The notes under the pieces were generated by a model. The model was not told the origin of the DNA, did no database searches, and saw only the letters and a program-made list of their open reading frames with translations. From positions 1 through 7,096 of the forward strand of contig JAWXUL010000071.1 of the NCBI GenBank assembly GCA_044432725.1: 7,096 nucleotides of DNA, given 5' to 3'. Each line of letters starts with the position of its first letter. The first letter of the stretch is position 1. Position numbers and translations under genes: made by a program. This DNA is from JAWXUK01 sp044432725. GTDB lineage: Bacteria > Bacillota > Clostridia > Oscillospirales > Oscillospiraceae. This document shows, in pieces, positions 1-6,016 of the stretch.

Positions 1-82
1 GTATAACCCCAACACAAAGGCTGTCATTCCTTCGCCCCAAAAACACTCAAGTTCTCCAAGCCAAATTCCCTTTCCTTGATTT
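1..82. other. Short 5' flank with no gene seen
   Basis: This stretch lies downstream of the stop codon (minus strand) of the DUF1016-type gene. I see no continuing reading frame with a recognisable product and no clear T-tailed hairpin terminator. The window edge cuts it, so any gene further left cannot be judged. Confidence 0.3.
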
Positions 83-751
83 TTAGGGAACAGCACAGAC
101 CCTACCAAGGCAGTTAGAAGAAACATTCTCTCTACTTCTGCCTGCACTAAAAATCCACCTCCCTCTTTTAGGCGGACTGCTCCCTTGGAGGAATGTTTTC
201 TTTTTCCTCACAAAAGGCTGGACGTGGCTCTTGAAAGTTTCACTGGTGCGTGTGGCTCTGGCTTGGAAGATGTCGCTGACGTTGGCGACAGGTTGGGACA
301 CTGCTCCATGAATTTCTTTCACTTTTTCCATGACTTTTGTCTTTTGATGATGCTGAAAAAGTCCGCTAGAAATCATTTCTTCCAGATCTGTTTTCTTAGG
401 ATTTTGTGCAATCACCAGATCCAGATAAAATTCCATTTCCGCCAAAGAACTGCATTGCTCCATAATCACCACGTTGAACGCCCAACTGACTTGACCTACT
501 TTTTTCAGCAGAGCAGACTGACCCTCATAACACAAATAAAAATCACGCATTCTACGGAGGTTGCGAATGGAAAATCCTTTGACCCCAACACAGTGAGCAG
601 AAATTTCTTTCGCCAATTCTCCAACAAAAGAACTGCTATCTTCCTGTGCAATGATTTCCCCAATGGTGCTATACAGGTTCATCAGTGCTTGTGCTTCTGG
701 TTTTGCTGTGGCGCGGTAACATTCATTGATTGCTTTCATAATTGTTTTCAT
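83..751 (-). CDS. DUF1016 (YhcG-type) N-terminal domain protein, lacking nuclease domain
   Basis: The predicted product is 222 aa. Residues about 25-135 match the DUF1016 N-terminal domain: a YSTIGEIIAQE stretch near 27-37, the hallmark GFSIRNLRRMRDFYLCY at 59-75, then QVSWAFNVVIM and a YLDLVIAQNPKKTDLEEMI helix. Full-length family members are roughly 340-380 aa and continue into a PD-(D/E)XK nuclease domain, which is absent here. The ATG at 751 is chosen because AAAGGAG sits 6 nt upstream (764-758); the frame is open a further 21 codons upstream but without such a site. From about residue 165 the sequence loses family character, and residues about 184-212 are encoded by an inverted-repeat element, so the 3' end is probably replaced and the gene truncated. 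Alternatively it is a stand-alone DNA-binding or regulatory N-terminal protein. It has its own promoter downstream of the recombinase operon terminator. The domain call is firm; function is unknown. Confidence 0.75.
   Translation of the reverse strand: MKTIMKAINECYRATAKPEAQALMNLYSTIGEIIAQEDSSSFVGELAKEISAHCVGVKGFSIRNLRRMRDFYLCYEGQSALLKKVGQVSWAFNVVIMEQCSSLAEMEFYLDLVIAQNPKKTDLEEMISSGLFQHHQKTKVMEKVKEIHGAVSQPVANVSDIFQARATRTSETFKSHVQPFVRKKKTFLQGSSPPKRGRWIFSAGRSRENVSSNCLGRVCAVP
118..202. repeat. Small inverted-repeat (MITE-like) element in the 3' end of the DUF1016 gene
   Basis: The arms are AAGAAACATTC (118-128) and GAATGTTTTCTT (191-202), inverted with one extra base. They enclose a core that carries an inner CCTCC (156-160) and GGAGG (187-191) pair. 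The 85-bp unit has no coding logic of its own and coincides with the part of the neighbouring protein that does not look like DUF1016. Small palindromic elements with CTCCCTTGGAGG-like cores are common in gut Clostridia genomes (recollection). No target-site duplication is obvious, so the mobile nature is inferred. Confidence 0.4.
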
Positions 752-771
752 AGGATTCTCCTTTCTGCTCG

Positions 772-801
772 ACCATATTGGGAGCGATTTTAATATGTCA
801 A
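772..801 (-). promoter_or_regulatory. Sigma-A-like promoter for the DUF1016-type gene
   Basis: On the minus strand there is a consensus -35 TTGACA (801-796), an 18-bp spacer and a -10 TATGGT (777-772). The predicted start is near 765, giving a leader of about 14 nt that begins at the AAAGGAG ribosome site. The -35 box directly abuts the terminator of the upstream recombinase operon. Confidence 0.5.
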
Positions 802-835
802 AAGACAAGACCAATAAAAATTAGCCTTGTCTTTC
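800..835 (-). terminator. Intrinsic terminator of the recombinase operon
   Basis: The minus-strand RNA folds into a long hairpin: AAAGACAAG pairs with CTTGTCTTT (834-826 with 809-801). The stem extends inward by CTAAT/ATTGG with G-U pairs and closes on a TTTT loop. The G-U pairs favour the minus-strand transcript. Only a short T run follows, so termination may be partial. It lies about 50 nt after the stop codon of the third recombinase. Confidence 0.6.
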
Positions 836-836
836 T

Positions 837-856
837 CATAGCAATATTCGACTATG
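837..856. other. Imperfect palindrome related to the upstream operon palindrome (candidate recombinase site)
   Basis: CATAG (837-841) and CTATG (852-856) are separated by 10 bp. Read on the minus strand the site begins CATAGTCGA and ends in TATGA. The palindrome at 4927-4952 has the same two blocks at the same 10-bp spacing. By hand, 16 of 26 positions match over the full span. It could be a binding or attachment site for the recombinases; this is inference. Confidence 0.35.
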
Positions 857-860
857 TATG

Positions 861-876
861 CCCTCCGTTTGGAGGG
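861..876. other. GC-rich hairpin just after the third recombinase gene
   Basis: CCCTCC (861-866) and GGAGGG (871-876) form a perfect 6-bp stem with a 4-nt loop, 5 nt beyond the recombinase stop codon. No T tract follows on the minus strand, so it is more likely a 3'-end RNA stabiliser or part of the element end than a terminator on its own. Confidence 0.45.
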
Positions 877-881
877 TGAAT

Positions 882-2546
882 TTACCCCACCTGACGTTCT
901 GCAATCTTCTTAATCTTCGCCAGAATTTTTTGCGTCACTGTGGTACCATTATTGAAATAAATCAGGATGCAATCACTGTCCACAATTTTGATAGTATGGA
1001 CAGCCTGTCTGACCAACCCATCATCGTATTCTTTTGGATAGCCCTCTGTATACGAGCTCAAATGCTGATGGATCACTTTCATCTTTTCCTGCACCTCCTC
1101 TCGACCTTGACCCTCCAGTTTTCTCTGTTTGGCTTCATCAATTTTATTTTGCAAAGCCCTTGCTTCATCAGAGAGTGCCTTAATTTGTTCTTGATTGAGG
1201 TGAAGACTATTGTTGGCGGCACATTCCGTCACCATTTGAACGGCTCGTTGTTTTAATCTCTCCACCTTTCCCTCTGCTTCGGCTATATTGAAATCCACAT
1301 CAATGGTATTTTCAAACGCCTCCTGAATTTTTTGTAACAGAGGAAACTGAATCACATTACTTTGTGGTTGCTCGGTGAAGAGTGCTTCCACAATACCTTC
1401 GTGGAGTGCCACCTCATCAATGTTTACAGAGTCAGAGCAACATTTATCTTTGACCTGTCGCACACACCTCCAAACATACTGTTTGGTGCCGTCACGTTTT
1501 TTCCACTGCTTTCTCATGTAAGGCGACCCACAGCAACTGCAAATTAAAATCTCACTAAGAGCTAGCTTGCCATTGTATTTTCCTCTGCCAGAGACGGTTT
1601 GGTCATTGGTTTTCTTTTTGTTGCTACGTCTTAGAATCTCTGCTTGCACTGCGTTCCAAGTTTCTCGTGTTACAATTCCCTCGTGATTATTTTTGATGTG
1701 GTACTTGGGAAGTTCCCCATTGTTGACCTTGGTTTCCTTACTAATTGGGTCGGCAACAAAGGTTTTCTGCAAAATCACATCCCCACAGTAGCGTTCATGC
1801 TCCAGTATGGCTCGAATTTTACTGTCTGTCCATTTTTTACTACTGCGAGAAAAGTTTCCCTCATCATTTAGGAGAATAACGATTTTCCCCACACTATCAC
1901 CCAGCAAATACCGTTGGTACATTCTTTGAATCAGACTGGCTTCCTCTGGAATTACCTCTGGCATATTGTCCTCGTCTTTTTTGTAGCCATACATTTTACT
2001 GAACTGATAGGTGACTTTGCCCTCTTTCATCAGCATTCGTTTCCCCATTTTCACGTTGCTACTGAGGGACACCATTTCTTCCTGAGCGAGGGAGGACATG
2101 ATGGTTAGAAAAAGCTCGCTGGTTTCTTCCAGCGTATTCATGCCTTCTTTCTCAAAAAGGACACCCACACCGATTGCCTTCAGTTGACGAACAAACTTCA
2201 CCGAGTCTACCGTATTTCTGGCAAATCTGGACACCGATTTGGTGATAATTAAGTCAATTTTGCCTTTTTTGCAATGGCGAATCATCCGCATAAAATCAGG
2301 CCTCTTCTCTGCCGTGGCACCCGAAATTCCCTCATCAGCGAAGTTACCCGCTGGGGTCCAGTTGGGATTCTTCAAAATCAAATCGCTGTAGTAGGCTTGC
2401 TGATTCTGGAAACTGGACAGCTGTTCTTCGTTCCCAGTGGATACACGGCTGTAAGATGCCACACGCAGTTGCCGTTTGATGGTGCTGTCGATGTGATTGC
2501 CTTTGGTCGCTGGAATCACAATTACCTCTCTTGATTTCATGTTCAT
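882..2546 (-). CDS. Large serine recombinase (third gene of the operon), catalytic
   Basis: The 554-aa product should cut and rejoin DNA at short attachment sites through a serine-phosphodiester intermediate. The resolvase domain spans about 27-170. The catalytic serine is Ser36 in SYSRVS, followed by DEGISG (71-76) and the arginine-bearing SRFARN (106-111). A recombinase domain follows (about 185-300). The zinc ribbon uses C336 and C339 (ICSCCG), C361 and C369 or C370. A long helical coiled-coil stretch lies near 420-490. Length fits large serine integrases. The ATG at 2546 is preceded by a GAGGGGG purine run and overlaps the preceding gene's stop codon as ATGA, so translation is probably coupled. 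The ATG two codons later is an alternative. It is a paralogue of the first gene, sharing DEGISG, ITKSVSRFARNT and VLFEKEG. It likely acts with its two neighbours to integrate or excise the surrounding element. Confidence 0.93.
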   Translation of the reverse strand: MNMKSREVIVIPATKGNHIDSTIKRQLRVASYSRVSTGNEEQLSSFQNQQAYYSDLILKNPNWTPAGNFADEGISGATAEKRPDFMRMIRHCKKGKIDLIITKSVSRFARNTVDSVKFVRQLKAIGVGVLFEKEGMNTLEETSELFLTIMSSLAQEEMVSLSSNVKMGKRMLMKEGKVTYQFSKMYGYKKDEDNMPEVIPEEASLIQRMYQRYLLGDSVGKIVILLNDEGNFSRSSKKWTDSKIRAILEHERYCGDVILQKTFVADPISKETKVNNGELPKYHIKNNHEGIVTRETWNAVQAEILRRSNKKKTNDQTVSGRGKYNGKLALSEILICSCCGSPYMRKQWKKRDGTKQYVWRCVRQVKDKCCSDSVNIDEVALHEGIVEALFTEQPQSNVIQFPLLQKIQEAFENTIDVDFNIAEAEGKVERLKQRAVQMVTECAANNSLHLNQEQIKALSDEARALQNKIDEAKQRKLEGQGREEVQEKMKVIHQHLSSYTEGYPKEYDDGLVRQAVHTIKIVDSDCILIYFNNGTTVTQKILAKIKKIAERQVG

Positions 2547-3328
2547 GTTACCCCCTCTTTTTTTATTTTTGTTTCATCTTTTAAAGTCATTTCCGAAATC
2601 TCTTCTCCTATGACACAGACTTTTTGAATGGTGCGAATAAATTCTAAGACATTTTCTTCGCCTACACTGGGTGGCTCTTCACACATTTTATACTTTTCAT
2701 GGGCGAGCCAATGTAGCTTCTTGCTCCGTTCTTCCACAGAAATTTCTTTGTTTTCGCGCAGTTCTTTTTCCAGTTGAACCAGTTCCAGAGAGACGGTTTT
2801 ATTTTTGAAATCCTTGGGAGAATGTTTTTGGGTTTCCCACTGCAATTTTTTCACTTGCTCCAAAATACTTTGGTCGGAACAAACCACAGAAATGTGATGC
2901 AAATCGTTGACACATCGCCATCGTTCTTTCCCTTGAGGTGTCAGCTTTCGTTCTACCTCTCCACCACAAACTCCACAAACCATCAAAGGTTTCAGCAGTT
3001 TAATCTCTGGACTCACAGTTTTTGTGTATGGTTTCATGGCTTGCTGGGTTGTTCCCCATTGTTCTTCACTGACCAGTTGAGGGTATTTATCTTGTCCTCG
3101 ATACTGTACGTTCTTGAGAATCCGTGCCACCATATTTTTATTCCAAGTGTATTTTTCTGGGAGGTAAGGGACTTGAGCGAGGGTAAGTTGCTCTGCTATC
3201 TGCTTGTAGGACACCCCTTCTGCGTACTGGCTGAAAATCTTCAGCACCACTTCCTGTTCTTTTTGGTGAACGATATTTTCCCCACCCATCATGCAGTAGC
3301 CAAAGGGAATTACTCTGTTTTGTGCCAT
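2543..3328 (-). CDS. Serine-recombinase-like protein without catalytic domain (middle gene)
   Basis: The 261-aa product starts where the recombinase domain starts in its neighbours: IPFGY at 7-11 aligns with PPFGY at 178-182 of the first recombinase. Residues about 7-95 form the recombinase DNA-binding domain. A zinc ribbon follows with C118, C121, C139 and C150, then a lysine/glutamate-rich helical tail. The entire N-terminal resolvase domain, including the nucleophilic serine, is missing. The start lies 3 nt after the first gene's stop codon, with AAAGG inside that gene's end as a weak ribosome site, so no decayed N-terminus is hidden upstream. It overlaps the third gene by 4 nt (ATGA). Known families suggest it binds DNA or its partners but cannot cut DNA alone. 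A role as accessory subunit or directionality factor is inference. Confidence 0.88.
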   Translation of the reverse strand: MAQNRVIPFGYCMMGGENIVHQKEQEVVLKIFSQYAEGVSYKQIAEQLTLAQVPYLPEKYTWNKNMVARILKNVQYRGQDKYPQLVSEEQWGTTQQAMKPYTKTVSPEIKLLKPLMVCGVCGGEVERKLTPQGKERWRCVNDLHHISVVCSDQSILEQVKKLQWETQKHSPKDFKNKTVSLELVQLEKELRENKEISVEERSKKLHWLAHEKYKMCEEPPSVGEENVLEFIRTIQKVCVIGEEISEMTLKDETKIKKEGVT

Positions 3329-3331
3329 AAG

Positions 3332-4882
3332 TCACAGCCTTTCTTCTAATTTCAGTCCTCCATAGAGGACAAAGGTAATTTTTTCTTTGTCAAAGGCGAG
3401 GATGTTTTCCACCATCTCGTCAAAAAATTCTCCCTCAAATTTTGAGATGGTCTTGGGGGATCGCTCCAGAAAAGCGATGACTTCCGACAGCTTATCTGGG
3501 GAATCATCGCTGGTTAGCTTGCCTACCAATCTCTTTTTCTGCCACTTCAGCTTATCCATTTCCACTTTCAGGGCATCAATTTGGGGGATAAAAAGAGCAG
3601 AGTCTAAAATTCCCTGTGCCATTAGCCCAGATAAATTCAGATTCTGCTCCGATATTTCTGCAATTCTTTGATTGATTTCTTGGATTTCTTCGCTGTGACG
3701 TGCGCCTTGGATTTGCAGTTCTTCCAGCCCCTCTTGGAGAGGAACAAGGATTTCTTTGTAGTTGTTGCGAAGTTTGTTGTAAAGATTTACGAAGGCACGG
3801 TGGATTTTTTCTTCAGGAATACGTTGCCCTTTACAATTTTTAGCACTTTCATCATGAGTTCGGCAAACCCAGTAGATTTTATTTCTGGTTTTTCGATAGC
3901 GATACACTGCCCCACAATTGCTACAACGGATTTTTTGTGAAAGGGGCGAAGTGTGTCGCAGCGTCACCACATTTTTGCCACGTTCCTTCAGCAAAAGATT
4001 GACTAATTCGTATTGAATCTCTGGGATTATACTTTCATGAGTCTCTTTTACATAATATTGAGGCAAATCTCCTTCGTTTTTCACCTGTTTGTAAGGCAAA
4101 ATATCCTGATTGAACTTCTTTTGCCATAGGCAATCCCCTTTGTACTTTTCGTTTCTTAAAATGTAGGTGATGCCAGTGTCGTTCCAAACTTTTTTACCAT
4201 CTTTTCTAGGAATTTCTTCCATGGTCAACTGTTTTGCAATCTCCACGCTACCTTTTCCTTGTAAATACTCACGAAAAATTCGCTGTACCACCTCGGCTTC
4301 CGCTTGGTTGACCATCATCTCACCATCTTGTAAAAAATATCCAAAGGGAGGATTTGAAACTTTGTAAGTCCCCTGCTTCATCCTCATTCGAATTCCTTTT
4401 TTACAGTTTTTGGAGATGTTCATGGATTCTTCTTGTGCAAAGTTGGAGTAGAGTGTCACCAAATTTTCGCTAGTAATTTTTTCTGTGTCAATGCCCTCTT
4501 TTTCAAAAAGCACGGACACTCCCAAGGACTTCAGCTCACGCAGAGCCGTAATGCTGTCTATGGTGTTTCTGGCGAATCTGGACACAGACTTGGTGATCAC
4601 TCGGTCGATTTTACCATCTCGGCAATCTTCCAGTAACCGCTGAAATTCTGTTCTTTTCTTTGCTGATACACCAGAAATTCCCTCGTCAGCATACACATCT
4701 ACTAGTTCCCAGACCTTTTTTTCCTCTACTAGCTTGGTATAATAGGTCATTTGGTTGGAAAACGAGTTTAATTGTTCTTCGGAATCGCTACTGACACGAG
4801 CATAGGCTGCCACTCTCAGTTTGATTTCTTCTTTTGGGACGGTTGCCCTGATTTCAATGATTTCTCTTGCAGTATTTGGCAT
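3332..4882 (-). CDS. Large serine recombinase (first gene of the operon), catalytic
   Basis: The 516-aa product has a resolvase domain at about 22-165: the catalytic serine is Ser31 in AYARVSS, with DEGISG (66-71) and SRFARN (101-106). A recombinase domain follows (about 178-295, opening with PPFGY). The zinc ribbon uses C320, C323, C340 and C350. A glutamate/lysine-rich coiled coil spans about 376-455. The length is normal for the family. The ATG at 4882 is supported by AGGAGG 8 nt upstream (4896-4891). It leads a tight three-gene operon: 3 nt separate it from the second gene, and the second and third overlap. Its promoter lies over a palindrome. It resembles TnpX/TndX/Ccr-type recombinases in architecture; the exact element type cannot be named from sequence alone. 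Confidence 0.93.
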   Translation of the reverse strand: MPNTAREIIEIRATVPKEEIKLRVAAYARVSSDSEEQLNSFSNQMTYYTKLVEEKKVWELVDVYADEGISGVSAKKRTEFQRLLEDCRDGKIDRVITKSVSRFARNTIDSITALRELKSLGVSVLFEKEGIDTEKITSENLVTLYSNFAQEESMNISKNCKKGIRMRMKQGTYKVSNPPFGYFLQDGEMMVNQAEAEVVQRIFREYLQGKGSVEIAKQLTMEEIPRKDGKKVWNDTGITYILRNEKYKGDCLWQKKFNQDILPYKQVKNEGDLPQYYVKETHESIIPEIQYELVNLLLKERGKNVVTLRHTSPLSQKIRCSNCGAVYRYRKTRNKIYWVCRTHDESAKNCKGQRIPEEKIHRAFVNLYNKLRNNYKEILVPLQEGLEELQIQGARHSEEIQEINQRIAEISEQNLNLSGLMAQGILDSALFIPQIDALKVEMDKLKWQKKRLVGKLTSDDSPDKLSEVIAFLERSPKTISKFEGEFFDEMVENILAFDKEKITFVLYGGLKLEERL

Positions 4883-4909
4883 GATTTTTCCCTCCTTTCC
4901 TCACGATTT

Positions 4910-4938
4910 AGGATACCACAATGACAGTTCATAGTCGA
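4910..4938 (-). promoter_or_regulatory. Probable promoter of the recombinase operon
   Basis: On the minus strand there is an extended -10, TGGTATCCT (TATCCT at 4915-4910), and a partial -35 TCGACT (4938-4933) at 17-bp spacing. The predicted start is near 4903, about 20 nt before the ATG and just ahead of the AGGAGG site. The -35 box falls inside the 26-bp palindrome. A second possible pair, TTGTTC with TATGAA at 15-bp spacing, is less convincing. Confidence 0.4.
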
Positions 4939-4952
4939 TACTACTTATGAAC
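4927..4952. promoter_or_regulatory. 26-bp palindrome over the recombinase promoter (operator or attachment-core candidate)
   Basis: GTTCATA (4927-4933) and TATGAAC (4946-4952) are perfect 7-bp inverted arms separated by 12 bp. The site covers the proposed -35 box. A related site follows the operon at 837-856. Its dyad form suits a dimeric regulator or a serine-recombinase dimer. Confidence 0.5.
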
Positions 4953-5017
4953 AAAGATATTTGAGATTTCTTGGTGATAATTTACTAGTTGATTTTCTTT
5001 CTAAAAGCACAAACATA

Positions 5018-5037
5018 GGGACAAAAAATCTTGTCCC
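5018..5037 (-). terminator. Terminator-like hairpin
   Basis: GGGACAA (5018-5024) and TTGTCCC (5031-5037) form a perfect 7-bp stem with a 6-nt loop. On the minus strand it is followed by a moderately T-rich tail (TATGTTTGTGCTTTT). It lies 48 nt after the stop of the 40-codon minus-strand ORF and ahead of the recombinase promoter, so it would insulate that promoter. The tail is not a clean T run. Confidence 0.45.
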
Positions 5038-5085
5038 CATGGCTTCTGATTTTAGAATTTTCTTATGTCCCAAAACAGGGTAGCC

Positions 5086-5208
5086 CTATTTCGGAACAGT
5101 TACACTTAATTTGCCACCAGCTTCCCCAGTGTAAAAGGCGATTTCATAAACCGAACTTGGTTGTTCGTCATAAGCAATTAAAATTTCTTGCTTCCCCATG
5201 GTTCTCAT
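5086..5208 (-). CDS. Small 40-aa ORF of unknown function, possibly a gene remnant
   Basis: The product starts MRTMGKQEILIAYDEQ and ends GGKLSVTVPK. Its composition is protein-like and it is followed by a terminator-like hairpin. No good ribosome site precedes the ATG at 5208 or the in-frame ATG at 5199; the upstream sequence is GGGGGCAGCCCG. The frame stays open further upstream to a TGA near 5253, and other short open frames lie in the 5250-5400 region. This fits the 3' end of a gene whose 5' part has decayed. I do not recognise the family. Confidence 0.35.
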   Translation of the reverse strand: MRTMGKQEILIAYDEQPSSVYEIAFYTGEAGGKLSVTVPK

Positions 5209-5431
5209 CGGGCTGCCCCCATTATTTGAAGTTGTGGCTAGACAGAAGTATCATGATAGGCGACTACGGTCATTGCGATTCATCGTACCAAAGATGATTT
5301 GAGGTCAATCAGTTGTTCGCTCTTGTCAAAAGACAGTCATGGCGCTGATTTCCTGTGTCGCTTTTCTCCTTCACAGGGAGCGTAGTCGCTAATGTATTTA
5401 TGAAATCGGATATTTACTTATCAAGGTACAC

Positions 5432-5487
5432 GGAAAATTGCTTTTCCACATAGGTTTTCCCCTATGTTACTCTGGTTTTGGGGAAAA
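5432..5487. repeat. Run of adjacent and overlapping hairpins
   Basis: GGAAAA/TTTTCC (5432-5437 with 5442-5447) is a perfect stem on a TTGC loop. It is followed at once by ACATAGG/CCTATGT (5448-5454 with 5461-5467). An alternative larger pairing joins TTTTCCCC (5455-5462) with GGGGAAAA (5480-5487). Such clusters occur in origins of transfer, single-strand origins and RNA leaders. No reading frame explains them. Confidence 0.45.
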
Positions 5488-5490
5488 TAA

Positions 5491-5542
5491 AACACGTCAC
5501 TTCTCGAACTACTTATACTGTAGCTTTGAGAAATGACGTGTT
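5491..5542 (-). terminator. Long imperfect hairpin, terminator-like on the minus strand
   Basis: AACACGTCA (5491-5499) pairs with TGACGTGTT (5534-5542). After a C-A mismatch, TTCTC (5501-5505) pairs with GAGAA (5528-5532). The stem continues through a wobble and a one-base bulge to CTAC/GTAG, closing a TTATACT loop, about 21 pairs in all. On the minus strand it is followed by TTTTATTTT, suggesting a second, downstream terminator. Its GTAGCTTTGAG arm can also pair with the neighbouring hairpin. Confidence 0.5.
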
Positions 5543-5548
5543 AGCAAA

Positions 5549-5594
5549 TAAAAAAGGGCATGACAAAGTAAGCTCAAAGCTACTTGTCACGCCC
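5549..5594 (-). terminator. Strong intrinsic terminator
   Basis: On the minus strand GGGCGTGACAAGTAGC folds back on the sequence ending TTTGTCATGCCC. The pairs are GGGC/GCCC, a G-U, TGACAA/TTGTCA, GTA/TAC and GCT/AGC, with two one-base bulges. It is followed directly by TTTTTTATTT (5555-5546). This is the best intrinsic terminator in the window. It ends a transcript coming from beyond 5594 on the minus strand. Confidence 0.75.
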
Positions 5595-5663
5595 AGACCG
5601 TTCCAGTGGCATGGGTATCAATGGATCCCTTTCTAAACGATGCACTGTCGGATTGACATTAGA
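5580..5663 (-). other. 27-codon open frame ending inside the terminator (leader peptide or 3' gene remnant)
   Basis: The frame is open after a TAG at 5666-5664 and ends at a TAG (5582-5580) in the terminator stem. The readable product contains HRLERDPLIP and then MPLERSGRDK, the latter starting at an ATG at 5612. Only a distant AAAGGG purine run precedes that ATG. A short peptide ending inside a terminator hairpin is the layout of attenuator leader peptides such as those ahead of some Gram-positive resistance genes. No such gene follows here. Confidence 0.3.
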
Positions 5664-5888
5664 CTAATTGTAGTCGATATTTAATTTTCGGTAAATTTCC
5701 AGCACTTTTTGTCAAAATTACACTTTACTGTGTCGTTGACAGCACTCAGAAACGCAAAGGGGAGTTTCCTCCATAGCTTTGTCCTCGTTCCTCCTACCTT
5801 ATAGGTTTAGTCCTCTTAGACAAGCTCCGATGCTTGGGTGTCACACCCCAGATGGTTGTAGTTAATAAAATCTTAAACTACACTTTAT

Positions 5889-5917
5889 ATAATACACGAA
5901 CATAAAGACTATTGCAA
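5889..5917 (-). promoter_or_regulatory. Sigma-A-like promoter for the structured minus-strand transcript
   Basis: On the minus strand: -35 TTGCAA (5917-5912), a 17-bp spacer and -10 TATTAT (5894-5889), with a predicted start near 5882. The -35 sits in the perfect 12-bp palindrome CTATTGCAATAG, which could be an operator. Confidence 0.5.
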
Positions 5918-6016
5918 TAGGCAATTTGCACAAAAAATTCATCTTTATTCTATCGGTTGTGACCTTTGTTCTAAAACTTTAAATAGCAAGTATCTTTCTT
6001 AGGCAATATATCTTAA

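Larger units (their letters stand above)
5549..5882 (-). ncRNA. Candidate structured small RNA or attenuated leader transcript
   Basis: A promoter at 5917-5889 and a strong terminator ending at 5549 define a minus-strand transcript of about 330 nt with no full gene. In order it can form GTAGTT/AACTAC (5881-5858), GGGTGT/ACACCC (about 5849-5837), ACCT/AGGT, and a hairpin whose outer stem is CAAAG/CTTTG and inner stem GGAG/CTCC with a GAAA tetraloop (5784-5758), then TGTC/GACA. It also holds two tiny ORFs: an 18-codon MEETPLCVSECC frame (ATG at 5773, AGGAGG and GAGG upstream) and MPLERSGRDK ending inside the terminator stem. It could be a leader-peptide attenuator that lost its gene, a guide-RNA-like end of an IS200/IS605 relative, or a new small RNA. 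It matches no tmRNA, RNase P or riboswitch I can recognise. Confidence 0.4.

Noticed and set aside
185..793. 202-codon plus-strand frame
   Set aside because: It lies antisense to the DUF1016-type gene, shows no recognisable motif and has no ribosome site worth noting. The minus-strand frame has a clear family match.
3138..3335. 65-codon minus-strand frame overlapping the start of the middle recombinase gene
   Set aside because: It is an out-of-frame reading of the middle gene with no domain. I also considered it as a lost N-terminus of that gene, but it has no resolvase motif.
858..4636. Several plus-strand frames of 61-191 codons opposite the recombinases
   Set aside because: All are shadows of the three recombinase genes, with low-complexity hydrophobic or cysteine/phenylalanine-rich products and no family match.
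5031..5297. 88-codon plus-strand frame
   Set aside because: It begins inside a hairpin, lacks a ribosome site, has no recognisable motif and opposes a more protein-like minus-strand ORF.
5681..5806. 41-codon minus-strand frame reading LWRKLPFAFLSAV and a cysteine-bearing end
   Set aside because: It looks somewhat protein-like but has no start codon in frame and overlaps the best structured RNA hairpin, so I treat it as part of the noncoding unit.
5549..5882. tmRNA, RNase P RNA, 6S RNA, T-box or group II intron identity
   Set aside because: I looked for hallmark segments such as the tmRNA acceptor and tag region, T-box antiterminator motif and intron domain V, and found none.
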